Positions 9,540 through 22,163 are shown, counted from the stretch's first letter. The stretch is DNA of 64,000 nucleotides from Candidatus Endomicrobiellum incisitermitis (GCA_031275795.1 JAISOG010000039.1:40583-104582); one strand, 5' to 3'. The notes: generated by a model from the sequence alone, not told the origin. Made by a program: numbers and translations.

Positions 9540-12500
9540 CTATTTTTTTGCACTAAACATATTGGACTGTAAGTCTACTAAAAAGTTTTTTATATATTCA
9601 ACTATATTTACGTTATATGTATCTTTTATTAATTTAAAAACATAATGTTTACCAGGAACAAACTCTATTTTATTTGAATAATCATTTATTAACCTTGTAA
9701 TATCTAAATTAGAAAAATCTAAAGTTTTAAAAAAGTATATATATATATACTTAATATCTTCAGAAATTCTTTCTATCCCTATTTTTTGAGCTAAAAGTCT
9801 TAAATTGGTTATATTTAATAACATCTGTGTTTCTTGTGGAATCTTTCCGAAACGATCTAAAAGTTCTAATTTTATACCATCTAATGCTTCTTGACTACTT
9901 GCATCAGAAAGTTTTCTATAAAATAAAATTCTTATATCCTCTTGAGCAATATAATCTTGAGGAATCAACGCATTAATCTGTAAATCTATAACTGTATTTT
10001 CTTGTGTTTCTGTTTTTGCTATGTCCTCATTTCCTTTAAGTTTACTGCCTTCCTCTTTTAAAAGCTTAGAAAACATATCATAACCTATATCTCTTACAAA
10101 ACCGTGCTGGCTTTTAGACAAAATACCACCAGCACCTCTAATTTCTAAATCCTTTAACGCAAGCCTAAACCCAGAACCTAACTCGCTAAAATCTTTCATG
10201 GCCTCAAGCCTTTTAGTTGCTTCATCGCTTAACATTTTATCCTTATACAATAAGTAACAATAAGCCTTTTGTCCATTTCTGCCAATTCTTCCCCTCAACT
10301 GATAAAGCTGTGAAAGACCAAAACTTTCCGCCTCTTCTATTATCATAGTGTTAACTGAAGGGATATCAAGTCCAGACTCTATTATCGTAGTGGCAATCAA
10401 ACCATCTAATTTTAAATTTATAAATTTCCACATTACATTCTCTATGTCTTTAGTGCGCATCTGCCCATCAATAACGCCAAGTCTTAATCCAGAAATAAGT
10501 TTTTCAATAGTGCGCGCTTTTGTTAAAATTGTTTCAACTTTATTATAAACATAAAAAAACTGTCCACTTCTTGATAACTCAGCTTCAATAATAGTTTTTA
10601 CTAAGTTGTCATCATATAATGCAAGGTTTGTCTCTATAGGTAACCGTCCATATGGAGGTGTCTCTATTAAAGACAAATCTCTAAATCCAGACAACGCAGA
10701 AGACAATGTTCGAGGAATTGGAGTTGCTGAAAGTAACAAAATGTCTATATGTTTTTTTAAAGATTTAATTTTTTCTTTTTGTTTTACACCAAACTTATGC
10801 TCTTCATCTATTATTAAAAGCCCTAAATTTTTAAAGTCTACATCTTTCTGCAATAATCTATGAGTACCAACAACTATATCTATTGCACCTTTTTTTAGGT
10901 CTTCTATTGTTTTTTTCTGTGCGTACTTAGACTGAAACTTACTTAAAACAACAACGCGTGTTGGGAAAATAGACAATCTATCAGAAAAAGTATTGTAATG
11001 TTGTTGTGCTAAAACTGTTGTAGGCACAAGCACAGCAACTTGCTTACCATTTGTTACCACCTTAAAAGCTGTGCGTAGCGCAATTTCAGTTTTCCCGTAC
11101 CCAACATCACCACAAATTAGCCTTTCCATGGGATAACTTTTAGAAAAATCATTGTTTATATCTTCTATAGCTTTTAATTGACCTTGAGTTTCCTCATATG
11201 GAAAAGAGTCTTCTAGTTCTTTTTCCCAAGTTGTTTGCTTTTCTAAAGGTAGCCTTTTAACTAAACTTCTCTGCACGTAGAGCTGTAAAAGTTCTTGAGC
11301 AAACTTTGCAACAGCTTCACGTACTCTAGATTTTACTCTTTCCCAAGAAAGAGTATCCATGGAGTACAATTTAGGTTTAACTCCTTCAATGCCAATATAC
11401 TTTTTTACTGTCTTTATCTCTTCAGGAGGGACATAAAGTTTGTCTGAATTTTTATATTCTATACACAAATACTCACTAACACTATTTTGCCTTGAAATTG
11501 TTTTTAGTCCAACGTATCGCCCTATTCCGTATTTTTCGTGTACAACATAGTCCCCTTGCGATATTTCCCAAATCCCTTCTAAACGTCTACCTTCTTTAAC
11601 TTTGGGAAAATTTATAGGCCTTTTTTTATAAAGCATTTGCCTGCTAGAAACAAACAGCGTTTTTAAACTGTCTAAATAAAATCCTTCAGACAAATTACCG
11701 CACAAAAATTCAATATTTTTACAATTTAACTTGCTATCATATAAAATATCTACAATACGCTCTCTTTGGCCATCGTTGGCACAATAAATTTTAATCTTAA
11801 CATTTTGACTTAAGAAATCCTTCAGCAATTTCACAAAAAAGATTGTATCGCCTTGAAAGCCCGTAAAACTTTTATACCCCATATATTTTGATTTCACATT
11901 TAGCGGACTATTAATAAGAAGATCACATTTGTTAAGTTTTTTTTCTTCTTGTTTATCAATTGCATAGTCAAAATATATTATCGTTTCACTTTCTTTATTA
12001 TTGTAAAAGAAATAATCTTTGATAGTAAAACTGGAAGCAGAAATATTTACAGGAAATATCCAAACGTCTTTTAACGTAATATTTGAAAGTTGACTAGCTA
12101 AATCAAAACATCTTAAAGTTTCAATATTATCGTACTCAAAAACAATTCTCACTGGCATATCCAAAGATAATGGCCATACATCTACAATTTCACCTCTAAC
12201 TGCAAACTGCAGTTTTTCTTCTACATAATTTGTTCTTGTATATCCAAAAAAAGATAAAGATAATACAAGTTCGTTTAAAGTATACGATTTTCCTGCAGTG
12301 ATTTTAATGCCTAAATTGTCTTTGGGATTAGAAACTTTTATATTTATTGAATTATCAGTTGCACACACTATAAAATTATTTAACATTTTTATTTTTTCTG
12401 TAGTGACAATTCTTGTTTGCACATCGTCATACGGAAATAAAAAAATGTCGATACTATCTTTAAAAAAACACTTTAAATCATCATAAAAAGAATTTAGTTC

Positions 12501-12623
12501 TTCAGATTTAACAAAAGTGAAAATACGAAGTGTAGAATTGTTTAGACTTTTTACTTGGTTAATATACCTAAACAAAAAATGCGCTTTTGCAGATACGTTA
12601 ACTCCTGACAAATAAGTTATCAT
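9540..12623 (-). CDS. mfd: Transcription-repair coupling factor
   Basis: [17 protein letters not shown] (RID/CarD-like), [47 protein letters not shown]-terminal TRCF domain. Confidence 0.96.
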   Translation of the reverse strand: MITYLSGVNVSAKAHFLFRYINQVKSLNNSTLRIFTFVKSEELNSFYDDLKCFFKDSIDIFLFPYDDVQTRIVTTEKIKMLNNFIVCATDNSINIKVSNPKDNLGIKITAGKSYTLNELVLSLSFFGYTRTNYVEEKLQFAVRGEIVDVWPLSLDMPVRIVFEYDNIETLRCFDLASQLSNITLKDVWIFPVNISASSFTIKDYFFYNNKESETIIYFDYAIDKQEEKKLNKCDLLINSPLNVKSKYMGYKSFTGFQGDTIFFVKLLKDFLSQNVKIKIYCANDGQRERIVDILYDSKLNCKNIEFLCGNLSEGFYLDSLKTLFVSSRQMLYKKRPINFPKVKEGRRLEGIWEISQGDYVVHEKYGIGRYVGLKTISRQNSVSEYLCIEYKNSDKLYVPPEEIKTVKKYIGIEGVKPKLYSMDTLSWERVKSRVREAVAKFAQELLQLYVQRSLVKRLPLEKQTTWEKELEDSFPYEETQGQLKAIEDINNDFSKSYPMERLICGDVGYGKTEIALRTAFKVVTNGKQVAVLVPTTVLAQQHYNTFSDRLSIFPTRVVVLSKFQSKYAQKKTIEDLKKGAIDIVVGTHRLLQKDVDFKNLGLLIIDEEHKFGVKQKEKIKSLKKHIDILLLSATPIPRTLSSALSGFRDLSLIETPPYGRLPIETNLALYDDNLVKTIIEAELSRSGQFFYVYNKVETILTKARTIEKLISGLRLGVIDGQMRTKDIENVMWKFINLKLDGLIATTIIESGLDIPSVNTMIIEEAESFGLSQLYQLRGRIGRNGQKAYCYLLYKDKMLSDEATKRLEAMKDFSELGSGFRLALKDLEIRGAGGILSKSQHGFVRDIGYDMFSKLLKEEGSKLKGNEDIAKTETQENTVIDLQINALIPQDYIAQEDIRILFYRKLSDASSQEALDGIKLELLDRFGKIPQETQMLLNITNLRLLAQKIGIERISEDIKYIYIYFFKTLDFSNLDITRLINDYSNKIEFVPGKHYVFKLIKDTYNVNIVEYIKNFLVDLQSNMFSAKK

Positions 12624-12680
12624 AGCTTATAAAATGAGTTTGTCCTTTTAGTTATAGAGAACTATTAAACCACTAAAGTT

Positions 12681-12830
12681 AATCTAGATATCTACGGTAC
12701 CAGAGCAATCGCACAGACACTCAAATTTTGTATCAGTTCAGTAGTTTTTGGTTGATCTAGTTTAGAACCTTAACTCCGTTACTAGAGCAATCACAATAAA
12801 CAATTAGCAAACTTCCCTCCACCTCATAGT
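12681..12830. repeat. Degenerate/truncated copies of the palindrome family
   Basis: aatctagatatctacggtaccagagcaatcgca (right-arm-like, reversed) and gatctagtttagaaccttaactccgttactagagcaatcac...aattagcaaac. Confidence 0.55.
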
Positions 12831-13050
12831 AGTTAGCTTGGTCTAGTTTAGAATCTTATCGGAGTTACCTCAAAGAGCAGCTTATGAGCAATAAACATTT
12901 AATATTTCAAATTAGCACTGTTTGAAGCAAAATTCACTTATGTCTTTCTTGTCTTTTCATTTTGCGAGTTTGCTAATTTGATTAAATGTTTATTGCGATT
13001 GCTCTTAGTAACGTAGATAAGATACTAAACTGGACCAACAAAACTAATAT
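12828..13050. repeat. Palindrome family, copy C (full length)
   Basis: cttggtctagtttagaatcttatcggagttacctcaaagagc...attgcgattgctcttagtaacgtagataagatactaaactggacc. Confidence 0.82.
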
Positions 13051-13130
13051 ATGTCAGGGGGAGGTGGAGGCAAGTTTGACTGTCTGTGCAGCGTATTAGC
13101 GGTTGCTTAATGACTAGAAAACTATGCTGG

Positions 13131-13262
13131 CTTGATCTAGTTTAGAATCTTAACGGAGTTACCTCAAAGAGCGACTTATGAGCAATAAACAGATAAGTCT
13201 TTTTTGTCTTATTATTTTGCAAGTTTGCTAATTTGATTAAATGTTTACTTGCGATTGCTCTT
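13131..13262. repeat. Palindrome family, copy D (internally deleted)
   Basis: cttgatctagtttagaatcttaacggagttacctcaaagagcgacttatgagcaataaac joined directly to agataagtc...tttgattaaatgtttacttgcgattgctctt; outer right arm missing. Confidence 0.75.
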
Positions 13263-13413
13263 GTAGATTGATAAAAGATTTTTGTCTATCATTCTTTTTC
13301 TTTTATCGCTTTTGAAAGTTAATATAATAAATGTGTATGAGACTAGTTTAATGGTCAATAAAATAAAATATAATTTTGTATAATATGAAAAAATATAAAA
13401 AGGGATATAGAAA

Positions 13414-13911
13414 ATGAAAAAAGCTCTTACTTTGTTTTTAATTTTGTTGTTTGCTGACATTCTTTTATTTGCACAAGACGTAAATATGAATCTTTTTAGA
13501 ATAGAAAGAAATAAAAATAGTAATGTTGTGATGTATGATGTAAGAGTTTTGCCAGATGGTTCTATAGATAAAGAAAATCCAATGGATGCTTATTGGATTA
13601 TGAATGCTGAACAAGGACAACGTGATGAAATTTCTGCTTTTGAAAAAAAAGCTTATGGATATAATATTAAATATAATGATGATGGTTATTATGATTTAGC
13701 TTTAAAAGCAGTTTCAGATAGACCAATGAAAGTTGTAAGTGTTGGTGGGAAATATAAAGCTGAAATTATAATTAATAAAAAAAATGCTTATCTTTCAAGA
13801 GTATATGTTTTTGCAAATGATAGTTTTATACCAAAAGTAGAATATATAATTCTTACTGGTACGGATAAAAAATCTGGTGCTAAAGTGACAGAAAAAATTA
13901 TTACAAAATAA
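13414..13911 (+). CDS. DUF4833 domain-containing secreted protein
   Basis: Signal peptide MKKALTLFLILLFADILLFAQ; LFRIERNKNSNVVMYDVRVLPDG...PMDAYWIM pattern. Confidence 0.75.
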   Translation: MKKALTLFLILLFADILLFAQDVNMNLFRIERNKNSNVVMYDVRVLPDGSIDKENPMDAYWIMNAEQGQRDEISAFEKKAYGYNIKYNDDGYYDLALKAVSDRPMKVVSVGGKYKAEIIINKKNAYLSRVYVFANDSFIPKVEYIILTGTDKKSGAKVTEKIITK

Positions 13912-13988
13912 TTTTAAAAAGTATTTTGTAAATAATATATAATTTCAGATTACATTTGATGGCATTTTTTCAAGGGAGGATTGTAAAA

Positions 13989-14309
13989 ATGGCAAACTTG
14001 AAATCAGTGTTTTATGTCACTGTAGGACTTGCATTAAAAGGTAAAGAAAAGGTTGAAAAAGTCGCTAAAAAGTTTGTAAAAGAAAACAAGATAGAAGAGA
14101 AAGAAGGCAAGAAATTTGTTGATAACGCAATCAAGCATGCTGAAGAAACTAAAAAAGAGTTAGCAAAGAAAATAACAGAGACTGTTAAAAGTACTATAAA
14201 AAAAATGGGACTTATTACCCACAAAGAAGCGCGTAAAATTGCGCAAAGGTTTACTGGTGACAAAGTTAACTTTAAAAAGAGTAAAATCAAATCACGTGTT
14301 AAAAAATAA
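13989..14309 (+). CDS. Small phasin-like helical protein
   Basis: MANLKSVFYVTVGLALKGKEKVEKVAKKFVKENKIEEKEGKKFV...; SD gggagga before ATG 13989 (ORF track starts at 13956). Confidence 0.6.
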   Translation: MANLKSVFYVTVGLALKGKEKVEKVAKKFVKENKIEEKEGKKFVDNAIKHAEETKKELAKKITETVKSTIKKMGLITHKEARKIAQRFTGDKVNFKKSKIKSRVKK

Positions 14310-14327
14310 TTTTTAGATGTAAACTTA

Positions 14328-16433
14328 CTAACCAACATTAATAAATTTTGTTTTACTGGAAAAATGTTTGTTGATAAGATTTTTAAGTGGCAAGTTTTTT
14401 TGTTTTAGAAGATAAGGATCTTCTTTTAAAATATGTTTGGCAATATCTTTACTAATTTCAATTATATCAATATCTGTTGCTAAGTTTCCTGCTTTAAATG
14501 TTGGAAAACCGTGCTGTGTTGTTCCCATTAATTCTCCTGGACCTCTCATTTTTAAATCTTCCTGAGCAACTTGAAATCCATCATTTGTGGACGTCATGAT
14601 GGAAAGTCTTTTATTAGCTTTTTGGCTAGTTGAAGAGCTTATTAAATATGCATACGACTGTTTTGCACTTCTTCCAACTCGTCCTCGTAATTGGTGTAGT
14701 GCAGATAATCCAAACCTTTCAGCGTGTTGGATCACTATAACAGTAGAGTCTGGAACGTCTATGCCAACCTCTATAACAGTGGTTGATACTAAAACATCAA
14801 ACTCTTTATTTTTAAACTTTTGCATTACTAAATTTTTTTCTTTAGGTTTCATTTTCCCGTGCAAAAGACCAACTTTGAAATCTTTAAAATACCCTTTAGA
14901 TAATTTTTCAAAATCTTGTATCGCAGATTTTAAAGTAAGTTTGTCTGACTCTTCTATTATAGGATACACTATATATGCTTGATTACCTTTTTTTAGTTCT
15001 TTAATTATGTTAGAGTATGCTTCGATTTCATCAGTTAAAAAAGTTTTTATAGGCATTCTTCCCTTAGGTAACTGTTTAATTGTTGTTATATCTATTTCTC
15101 CATAAATTGTCATAGCTAGTGCTCTTGGTATTGGCGTGGCAGTCATTATTAAAACATCTGGAGATTTCGCTTTGTATAAGGCAGCAAGTTTTTGTATAAC
15201 TCCAAAACGATGTTGTTCATCAACAATTATTAAAGACAAATTTTTAAATTCTATTGTATCTTCTATTAAAGAATGTGTACCTACAGCAATTTGTATTTGT
15301 CCATTTTTAAGACCTTCTAAAAAATATTCTCTATCTGCTTGTTTGTTTAATGAGGAAGATGTTGCTAAACCTACTGTAACACCTAAATCTTTTATTATGT
15401 TAGCAATTGTAAGGTAATGCTGTTCTGCTAATATTTCTGTAGGGGCAATGACCATTGTTTGATATCCATTTTCTATAGCTAGTAATATGGCGCTTAATGC
15501 AACTATAGTTTTGCCTGAACCGACATCTCCCATGAGCATTCTGTTCATGGTTTTTGTGCTTTGCATATCGGAAAAAATATCGTTTATAGCTTTTTTTTGA
15601 TCTTTTGTAAATTCAAAATTTAAATTGTTTTTAAATGGAGATAACAAAGTTTTTTTTATACTATATTTTTGAACTTTATTGTTTTTTAAGAGATTGTTTC
15701 TTGAAATAAAAAGAGATGTTTGTAAAACTAAAAATTCTTGTAAAGCAAAAGCCTTCCTTGCAAATTCTGCTTCTTGCATTGATTGAGGATGATGTATTTT
15801 TTTTATAGCTTCAGAGATTTTAATTGTATGTTTGCTATAAGAGTCTGGTATCAATTTGGATAAGTCTGGATATAGATCGCTATAAGAATTTAATGTAGTT
15901 TTAATAAATTCTCTTAAAAATTTTTGTTTTAGCCCTTCTGTAGCGGCATATACTGGTACTATCTTTTGAAAATGTAGCGGTGTAGTAAATTCATCTTTTA
16001 CAACTTCATAATCAGTTGCAGTTATTATAATATTACCATAATTTTGTTTAACTTCCCCGTAAATGTATGCAAAAGAACCTTGAACAAATATTCTTTTAAG
16101 ATAAGAGATAGAGTCAACTTTAAATAGTGAGTTTTTATTGCGAAAAAATCTAAGGTATCCGCAAAGTTTGCTATCAAATATTTCTATGTCCAAAACACTT
16201 AATTTTGTAGAGAAGCTTTTTTCATATGAACCCCCTATTTTTACAAGCATGCATCCTTGATTATTACTATAAAGTAAATCTTGCATGGAGACAATGATCG
16301 TTCTATCTTGATAAGAGACTGGGAAAAAAGAAAGGAGATCAAATATAGTATTAATGCCTAACTTGCTAAAGGATTTAGCCCTCTTTGAGGCAACACCTTT
16401 TAAATGTTGTATGGGACTGTCTATATTTAACAT
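14328..16433 (-). CDS. recG: ATP-dependent DNA helicase RecG
   Basis: LMGDVGSGKTIVAL, DEQHRFGVIQ, ATPIPRALAMT, RGRVGRSAKQSYAYLI. Confidence 0.95.
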   Translation of the reverse strand: MLNIDSPIQHLKGVASKRAKSFSKLGINTIFDLLSFFPVSYQDRTIIVSMQDLLYSNNQGCMLVKIGGSYEKSFSTKLSVLDIEIFDSKLCGYLRFFRNKNSLFKVDSISYLKRIFVQGSFAYIYGEVKQNYGNIIITATDYEVVKDEFTTPLHFQKIVPVYAATEGLKQKFLREFIKTTLNSYSDLYPDLSKLIPDSYSKHTIKISEAIKKIHHPQSMQEAEFARKAFALQEFLVLQTSLFISRNNLLKNNKVQKYSIKKTLLSPFKNNLNFEFTKDQKKAINDIFSDMQSTKTMNRMLMGDVGSGKTIVALSAILLAIENGYQTMVIAPTEILAEQHYLTIANIIKDLGVTVGLATSSSLNKQADREYFLEGLKNGQIQIAVGTHSLIEDTIEFKNLSLIIVDEQHRFGVIQKLAALYKAKSPDVLIMTATPIPRALAMTIYGEIDITTIKQLPKGRMPIKTFLTDEIEAYSNIIKELKKGNQAYIVYPIIEESDKLTLKSAIQDFEKLSKGYFKDFKVGLLHGKMKPKEKNLVMQKFKNKEFDVLVSTTVIEVGIDVPDSTVIVIQHAERFGLSALHQLRGRVGRSAKQSYAYLISSSTSQKANKRLSIMTSTNDGFQVAQEDLKMRGPGELMGTTQHGFPTFKAGNLATDIDIIEISKDIAKHILKEDPYLLKQKNLPLKNLINKHFSSKTKFINVG

Positions 16434-16448
16434 TTAGTAATTTTAGAA

Positions 16449-17000
16449 TCACTCTTTAATTATTTTTATAGAGTCTATATAATTTTGTGCTATAGTATCG
16501 CTATCATGCAGCTCTTTAGGGTAAATAACATAAAATTGCCAAAAAATGTTGGTATCTTTTACAAGTTGTTCTTTAATCCCGTACACTTTTTCATTTTTTT
16601 GGTAAGTGCCAGTTAATAGCACACCTTCTAAATCGTTTACTTTATTGTTCACTGTTGTATATTGAAAGTTATAATTTTTAAACACTTTAGCGATTCCTGC
16701 TATAGCGCCATCGAAGTTTACTTGAGCAGGATATTTTGCATACACAATGGAATATTCTATTCCTTTAGCCTTTCCAGTATAAAAGTACACTTCTGCATTA
16801 GGGTCTTTTAGTTCTTTTTTTGCTGAGTTTTCATTATCAGCGTTTCTACTTAGTTTAGGAGCAACAACTGATGTTTTTATATTTGCAAAAGTTTGTTCAA
16901 AAACTTTATTTTTATTAGCTTGGAGTTTATTAGAAACATACATAGCTGAAATTACTGCAGCTATAATTGCTACTAAAATTACTAAAGTGTTTCCTTTCAT
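16449..17000 (-). CDS. Hypothetical membrane-anchored protein
   Basis: N-terminal TM/signal anchor followed by a soluble domain. Confidence 0.5.
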   Translation of the reverse strand: MKGNTLVILVAIIAAVISAMYVSNKLQANKNKVFEQTFANIKTSVVAPKLSRNADNENSAKKELKDPNAEVYFYTGKAKGIEYSIVYAKYPAQVNFDGAIAGIAKVFKNYNFQYTTVNNKVNDLEGVLLTGTYQKNEKVYGIKEQLVKDTNIFWQFYVIYPKELHDSDTIAQNYIDSIKIIKE

Positions 17001-17088
17001 AGTGATTTCTCCCTATATTTTATATAATAAGCTTTTGTGGATAATATACAACAAAAATCAAACAAAATCAAAAGAGTGTTGTTATAAA

Positions 17089-18489
17089 ATGAACATTTTT
17101 AATGTTGTTAAGGAAAGATATAAATGTGCTGGGGGTTATAGGGAGTTTTTGCGTATTGCAGTACCTCTTATAATTTCTACAGGTATAGGAGCTGTTGAAA
17201 TTTTTACTGATAGAGCTTTTCTTTCCTGGTATTCTCAAGAGACTTTTGCCGCTTCTGCTCCTGCGGGTAATATTTACTGGTCGACACTAGCATTTTTTTT
17301 GGGAACACTTTCATATGTAAATATTTTTGTAGCGCAGTATTATGGTAAAAAAGAATATCGTTCAATAGGTCTAGCAATTTGGCAAAGCATTTATCTAACA
17401 TTTATAGCTGCTTTTTTAATTTTTTGTATTTCTTTTTTAGCAGAACCTTTATTTATGAATGTAGGGCATTCTGAAGTTGTTGCATTAGAAGAAATAAAAT
17501 ACTTTAAAGTATTGTCTTATGGTGCATTTTTAGCTATTTCAGAAGCAGTATTTTCTTCTTTTTATTCTGGTCGTGGTAAAACTATAATAGTTTTGATGAT
17601 AGCTATTTTAGGATTAATCGTAAATGTTGTTTTTGATTATTTGCTAATTTTTGGCAAATTTGGTTTCCCTGAAATGGGTATAGCAGGTGCGGGTTGGGCT
17701 ACAAATATATCTTACGTTGTTGTTTGTGTCATATACATAATATTGTTTACGACAAGAAAAAACAATATTGATTATGATACTAGACATATGAAAATAAATT
17801 TAAAGTTTATGAAGAGATTACTTCATTATGGCATACCTAATGGTATAGAATTATTTTTTGATGGCTGTGGTTTTAGTATTTTTATCATTATAGTAGGTAA
17901 TTTAGGCGTTTCAAATCTTGCTGCTAGTAATATTATAGCTTCAATATACAATATAGCTTATATGCCTCTTTTAGGTGCTGGTATGGCTACTTCTGTGATG
18001 GTTGGCAAATATTTAGGTGAAAATAAAGTGTCGTCTGCTAGAGTAAGTGTTAAGTCGGTATTGCATTTGTCGTATGTATATGTAAGTTTACTTGTTCTTG
18101 CAATGAGCTTGTTCCCAGATGCTTTTATCTATCCATTTTCTTATGGTGCCCAAGCAGATTTTATGGGGACTCTAAAACCTGTTGTAAAAAGTTTATTGAT
18201 AATTTTATCGATGTTTTTTGTGTTTGATACAGGAACTGTAATTTTTTCATCTGTTATTAGAGGGGCAGGGGACACATTTTATGTTATGAAAATATTTGTT
18301 TTGTTTTCTTTATTTTTAGAAGTAATACCTGCATACCTTAACGTTGTAGTTTTTAAACAAACTGTATTTGTAGTATGGGGATTCTTTCTCTTTTATGTTG
18401 CAGCATTATGTTTTAGTTTTTATTATAGATACAAGTCTTCTAAGTGGGAAAAAATGCGTGTTATAGAAATGAATGCAATAGATGGGTAA
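17089..18489 (+). CDS. MATE family efflux transporter
   Basis: Multi-TM protein [28 protein letters not shown]...; start at ATG 17089 more likely than 16987. Confidence 0.88.
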   Translation: MNIFNVVKERYKCAGGYREFLRIAVPLIISTGIGAVEIFTDRAFLSWYSQETFAASAPAGNIYWSTLAFFLGTLSYVNIFVAQYYGKKEYRSIGLAIWQSIYLTFIAAFLIFCISFLAEPLFMNVGHSEVVALEEIKYFKVLSYGAFLAISEAVFSSFYSGRGKTIIVLMIAILGLIVNVVFDYLLIFGKFGFPEMGIAGAGWATNISYVVVCVIYIILFTTRKNNIDYDTRHMKINLKFMKRLLHYGIPNGIELFFDGCGFSIFIIIVGNLGVSNLAASNIIASIYNIAYMPLLGAGMATSVMVGKYLGENKVSSARVSVKSVLHLSYVYVSLLVLAMSLFPDAFIYPFSYGAQADFMGTLKPVVKSLLIILSMFFVFDTGTVIFSSVIRGAGDTFYVMKIFVLFSLFLEVIPAYLNVVVFKQTVFVVWGFFLFYVAALCFSFYYRYKSSKWEKMRVIEMNAIDG

Positions 18490-18494
18490 AAAGT

Positions 18495-20375
18495 ATGATT
18501 AAAATTACTGGATTAAATAAGTCTTTTGGCAGTAGAATATTATTTGATGATTTAAATTTAAACATAAATTCAAAAGAGAAAATTGGTCTTGTTGGAAGAA
18601 ATGGACACGGCAAAACATCTTTATTTAAAATGATTTTAAATAAAATGGACTACGATAGTGGGTCCATAAGTATGCCTAAAAATTATAAGTTAGGCTATTT
18701 AGAACAACACATAAATTTTGTTTGTTCAAACGTTTTAGAAGAAGCTTGTATGGCTTTACCTCAAAGTCAAAAAGATGAAGAGTGGAAAGCAGAAAAAATT
18801 CTTTTTGGACTGGGCTTTTCTAAAAACGATATGTATAAAAATCCTTTAGATTTTTCTGGTGGATATAAAATACGTATCAATTTAGCAAAAGTTTTATTGT
18901 CAGATGTTGACATGCTTATGTTAGATGAACCTAATAACTATTTGGATATTGTTGCTATAAGATGGTTAAGTGGATTTTTGCGTTCTTGGCAAGGTGAGTT
19001 AATGCTTATAACTCACGATAGAAATTTTATGGACAGTGTTATTACTCATTGTGCGGCAATACATAGAACAAAAGCAAGGAAAATTGAAGGAACTAGTTGT
19101 AAACTCTATGAACAGATAGCAAAAGAAGAAGAAATATATGAAAAAACAAGATTAAATATTGAAAAAAGAAAAAAGCAAACTGAGTTATTTATAAGGCGTT
19201 TTAGAGCAAAAGCTAGGCTTGCAGGTATGGTTCAATCGCGTATTAAGTCTTTAGAGAAACAAGAAAATTTGGACAAACTCTCAAAAATAGACAACCTTGA
19301 CTTTTCTTTTTCAGGGTTAGATTTTCATGCATTTAAAATGTTAAGTGTTTACAATTTGTCTTTTGGTTATACAAAAGGTTGTAATTTAATACAAAAGTTA
19401 AATTTTGATGTTTTAAAAAAAGACCGTGTATGTGTAATTGGTAAAAATGGTAAAGGGAAATCTACTTTATTAAAATTGCTTGCAGAAAGGTTAACGCCTT
19501 CAGATGGGATTATAAAGAAACATCCTGACTTAAAAACAGCTTATTTTGTGCAATCTGATAGTGCAAATTTAAATCCTAAGAAAACTGTTTATGAAGAGAT
19601 AGTTGGGTCAAATTCAGATTGTTTGCCTCAAAAAGCAAGAAATATCGCTGGTTCTGTAATGTTTAGTGGAGATGACGCTTTAAAGAAAATAGAAGTTTTA
19701 AGTGGTGGTGAAAAAAGTAGAGTTCTTTTAGGAAAAATTTTAGCAAATCCATGTCATTTGTTACTTCTTGATGAACCTACAAATCATCTAGACATTGAGT
19801 CTTCTCAGAGTTTAATAGATGCAATTAATGAGTTTTCAGGGTCTGTTATTATGGTTACTCACAATGAAGAAATTTTACACAGCGTTGCTACAAAACTTAT
19901 AATTTTTGATAGAAACGAAATTTCAGTTTTTGATGGTACATACCAGAATTTTCTTAATACAAAAGGTTGGGAAGATGAAGGTGGAGTATTAGCAAAGAAA
20001 ACTAATACACAAATAGCTTTTAAAAAAGACAAAAATGAAATAAAAAAAGTTAAAGCTAGACTAATACAAGATAGATCTAAAGTTTTAAAACCTTTAGAAG
20101 AAAAAGTTAAAACAATTGAAAAAGATATATTTGATTTGGAAAAGGAATTAAGTTTAAATACAGAACAACTTGTTGTTGCTTCTAGAGAAGGGAATGTTGT
20201 TTTAGTGTCAGAAAGTTCTAAACTTAACAAAATTTTAAAAAGTAAAATAGAAAACTTATATATAGAACTTGATATAAATACTAAAAAGTTAGAAAAAGAG
20301 TCAGATCGTTTTACACGTCTTATAAATGAACTACAAGAAAGCAATATAAATAATAATAAAGTTAAGGATAATTAA
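18495..20375 (+). CDS. ABC-F family ATPase
   Basis: Two ABC domains ([24 protein letters not shown]), [16 protein letters not shown]-terminal coiled coil, no TM; start ATG 18495. Confidence 0.92.
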   Translation: MIKITGLNKSFGSRILFDDLNLNINSKEKIGLVGRNGHGKTSLFKMILNKMDYDSGSISMPKNYKLGYLEQHINFVCSNVLEEACMALPQSQKDEEWKAEKILFGLGFSKNDMYKNPLDFSGGYKIRINLAKVLLSDVDMLMLDEPNNYLDIVAIRWLSGFLRSWQGELMLITHDRNFMDSVITHCAAIHRTKARKIEGTSCKLYEQIAKEEEIYEKTRLNIEKRKKQTELFIRRFRAKARLAGMVQSRIKSLEKQENLDKLSKIDNLDFSFSGLDFHAFKMLSVYNLSFGYTKGCNLIQKLNFDVLKKDRVCVIGKNGKGKSTLLKLLAERLTPSDGIIKKHPDLKTAYFVQSDSANLNPKKTVYEEIVGSNSDCLPQKARNIAGSVMFSGDDALKKIEVLSGGEKSRVLLGKILANPCHLLLLDEPTNHLDIESSQSLIDAINEFSGSVIMVTHNEEILHSVATKLIIFDRNEISVFDGTYQNFLNTKGWEDEGGVLAKKTNTQIAFKKDKNEIKKVKARLIQDRSKVLKPLEEKVKTIEKDIFDLEKELSLNTEQLVVASREGNVVLVSESSKLNKILKSKIENLYIELDINTKKLEKESDRFTRLINELQESNINNNKVKDN

Positions 20376-20378
20376 ATT

Positions 20379-22163
20379 ATGAATATTTTTTCTAAATTAA
20401 AACAAAAAATTATAGGTAATATGAGCCCTGATTCAATAAAAAAAATGAAGCGTTTATGGGTAGTGTACGTTTTACCACAATGGAAACTTTTAGCTTTATC
20501 AATGATTTTCATGGGAATATATTCTGTATTAAATGCTTGGTCTGTGAGTTTACTTAAACCTGTTTTTGATAAAGTTTTTATAGAACAAAATAGAGATGTT
20601 TTGTTTACAATTGCAGTTGAAGTCATAATAGCGTTTGGAGCAAAAGGATTTGCACAATATTTTCAGTCTGTTACAATGACTATGCTTGGGGCAAACTTTA
20701 CAAAAAGGTTGCAAGGTGATTTGTATGATAGGTTTATTGCTCAAGATTTAGAATTTTTTCATAAAAATAATTCGGGCAACTTATTAGTTTATTTTATGGG
20801 CGATTTAAATACAATAAGAGATGTAATAATTAATAGCGTTACAACAGTTGTTAGAGATGCGTGTTCTGTTATTTTCTTAATAGTGCTTATGTTTTGGAAA
20901 AGTTTTGATATGGCAGCAGCTATGTTTATATTGTTCCCTATAGGTTTTTATCCAATGGTATATTTTGGAAAAAAAATAAAACAAATTTTTCATAGTCAAC
21001 AAAATTCGTTTGGAAATTTGTATGCAATTTTAGCACAATCTTTTCAGGGGATAAAGATTGTAAAGTCTTATAATATGGAAGCGTTGGAATCTAAAAAAGT
21101 CAGAGGTAGTGCTGAGTCAATAGCTAATATAGAAGTAAAAATGTCAAGAAATAATAATATTTTAAGTCCTTTAATGGAGTTTTTTGGAGGAATTGCAGCA
21201 GCTGGTACGCTTGCTTATGGTGGGTATAGAATTATGCACGGTACTCTTACTACAGGGGATTTTGTGGTGTTTCTTATTGCTATAGTTGCTGCATACCAAC
21301 CAATGAAATCTTTAGCAAACTTAAATTCTCGCGTGCAGATGGGAATAGTAGGTATTGACCGTGTTTTTTCTGTAATAGATAAAAAACCTAAGATAGTTAG
21401 TAAGCCTGACGCCAAAGTTTTTAAAGCTACTAAAGGTATTATAAAAGTGGACAATGTTAAATTTAACTACAGTGAAGATGTCGAAGTGTTGCATGGTATA
21501 AATTTAGAAGTCAAAGAAGGTGAGAAAGTTGCTGTGGTTGGTGCTGCGGGTTCTGGTAAATCTACTTTAATAAATTTAATATTAAGGTTTTATGATGTTA
21601 AAGAAGGAAGCATAAAAATAGATGGGCAAGATATTAGGGATGTAACAATAGAATCTTTAAGAGATAATATTGCTTTTGTTTCTCAAGATGTTGTGCTTTT
21701 TGATGATACAATTAAGAAAAATATATTAATGGGTAAACCTAATGCCACTGATGAAGAAGCTATAAATGCAGCAAAACATGCAGCTGCACATAATTTTATT
21801 ATGAATCAGGATCAAGGGTATGACACAGTTGTTGGAGAACGCGGTGGCAATTTGTCTGGTGGACAAAAACAAATGATATCCATTGCAAGAGCTATGTTAA
21901 AAGATGCGCCAATACTTTTACTTGATGAAGCAACAAGTTCTCTTGATTCAAAGTCTGAACGCATGGTACAAGAAGGTCTTGAAAGGTTAATGAAAGGGAG
22001 AACTTCAATAGTAATAGCTCACAGACTGTCTACTATTATTAATTCAGATAAAATATATGTATTTGAGTCAGGTAATGTTGTAGAGTCAGGTACACATGCA
22101 GAGCTTTTAGCTTTAAATGGCTACTATGCAAATCTCTATAAAATTCAGTTTATGCAGGATTAA
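20379..22163 (+). CDS. msbA: ABC transporter ATP-binding/permease, MsbA-like
   Basis: N-terminal TMD fused to NBD (GAAGSGKSTLINLILRFYD, NLSGGQKQMISIARAML, LLDEATSSLDSKSE). Confidence 0.85.
   Translation: MNIFSKLKQKIIGNMSPDSIKKMKRLWVVYVLPQWKLLALSMIFMGIYSVLNAWSVSLLKPVFDKVFIEQNRDVLFTIAVEVIIAFGAKGFAQYFQSVTMTMLGANFTKRLQGDLYDRFIAQDLEFFHKNNSGNLLVYFMGDLNTIRDVIINSVTTVVRDACSVIFLIVLMFWKSFDMAAAMFILFPIGFYPMVYFGKKIKQIFHSQQNSFGNLYAILAQSFQGIKIVKSYNMEALESKKVRGSAESIANIEVKMSRNNNILSPLMEFFGGIAAAGTLAYGGYRIMHGTLTTGDFVVFLIAIVAAYQPMKSLANLNSRVQMGIVGIDRVFSVIDKKPKIVSKPDAKVFKATKGIIKVDNVKFNYSEDVEVLHGINLEVKEGEKVAVVGAAGSGKSTLINLILRFYDVKEGSIKIDGQDIRDVTIESLRDNIAFVSQDVVLFDDTIKKNILMGKPNATDEEAINAAKHAAAHNFIMNQDQGYDTVVGERGGNLSGGQKQMISIARAMLKDAPILLLDEATSSLDSKSERMVQEGLERLMKGRTSIVIAHRLSTIINSDKIYVFESGNVVESGTHAELLALNGYYANLYKIQFMQD

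Noticed and set aside
12681-13262. Possible CRISPR array because of repeated motifs
   Set aside because: Units are long palindromes of variable length, not short regular repeats with unique spacers, and no cas genes are present.
13245-13460. Minus-strand 71-aa ORF
   Set aside because: Low-complexity AT-rich frame overlapping the repeat and the promoter/start of the DUF4833 gene.
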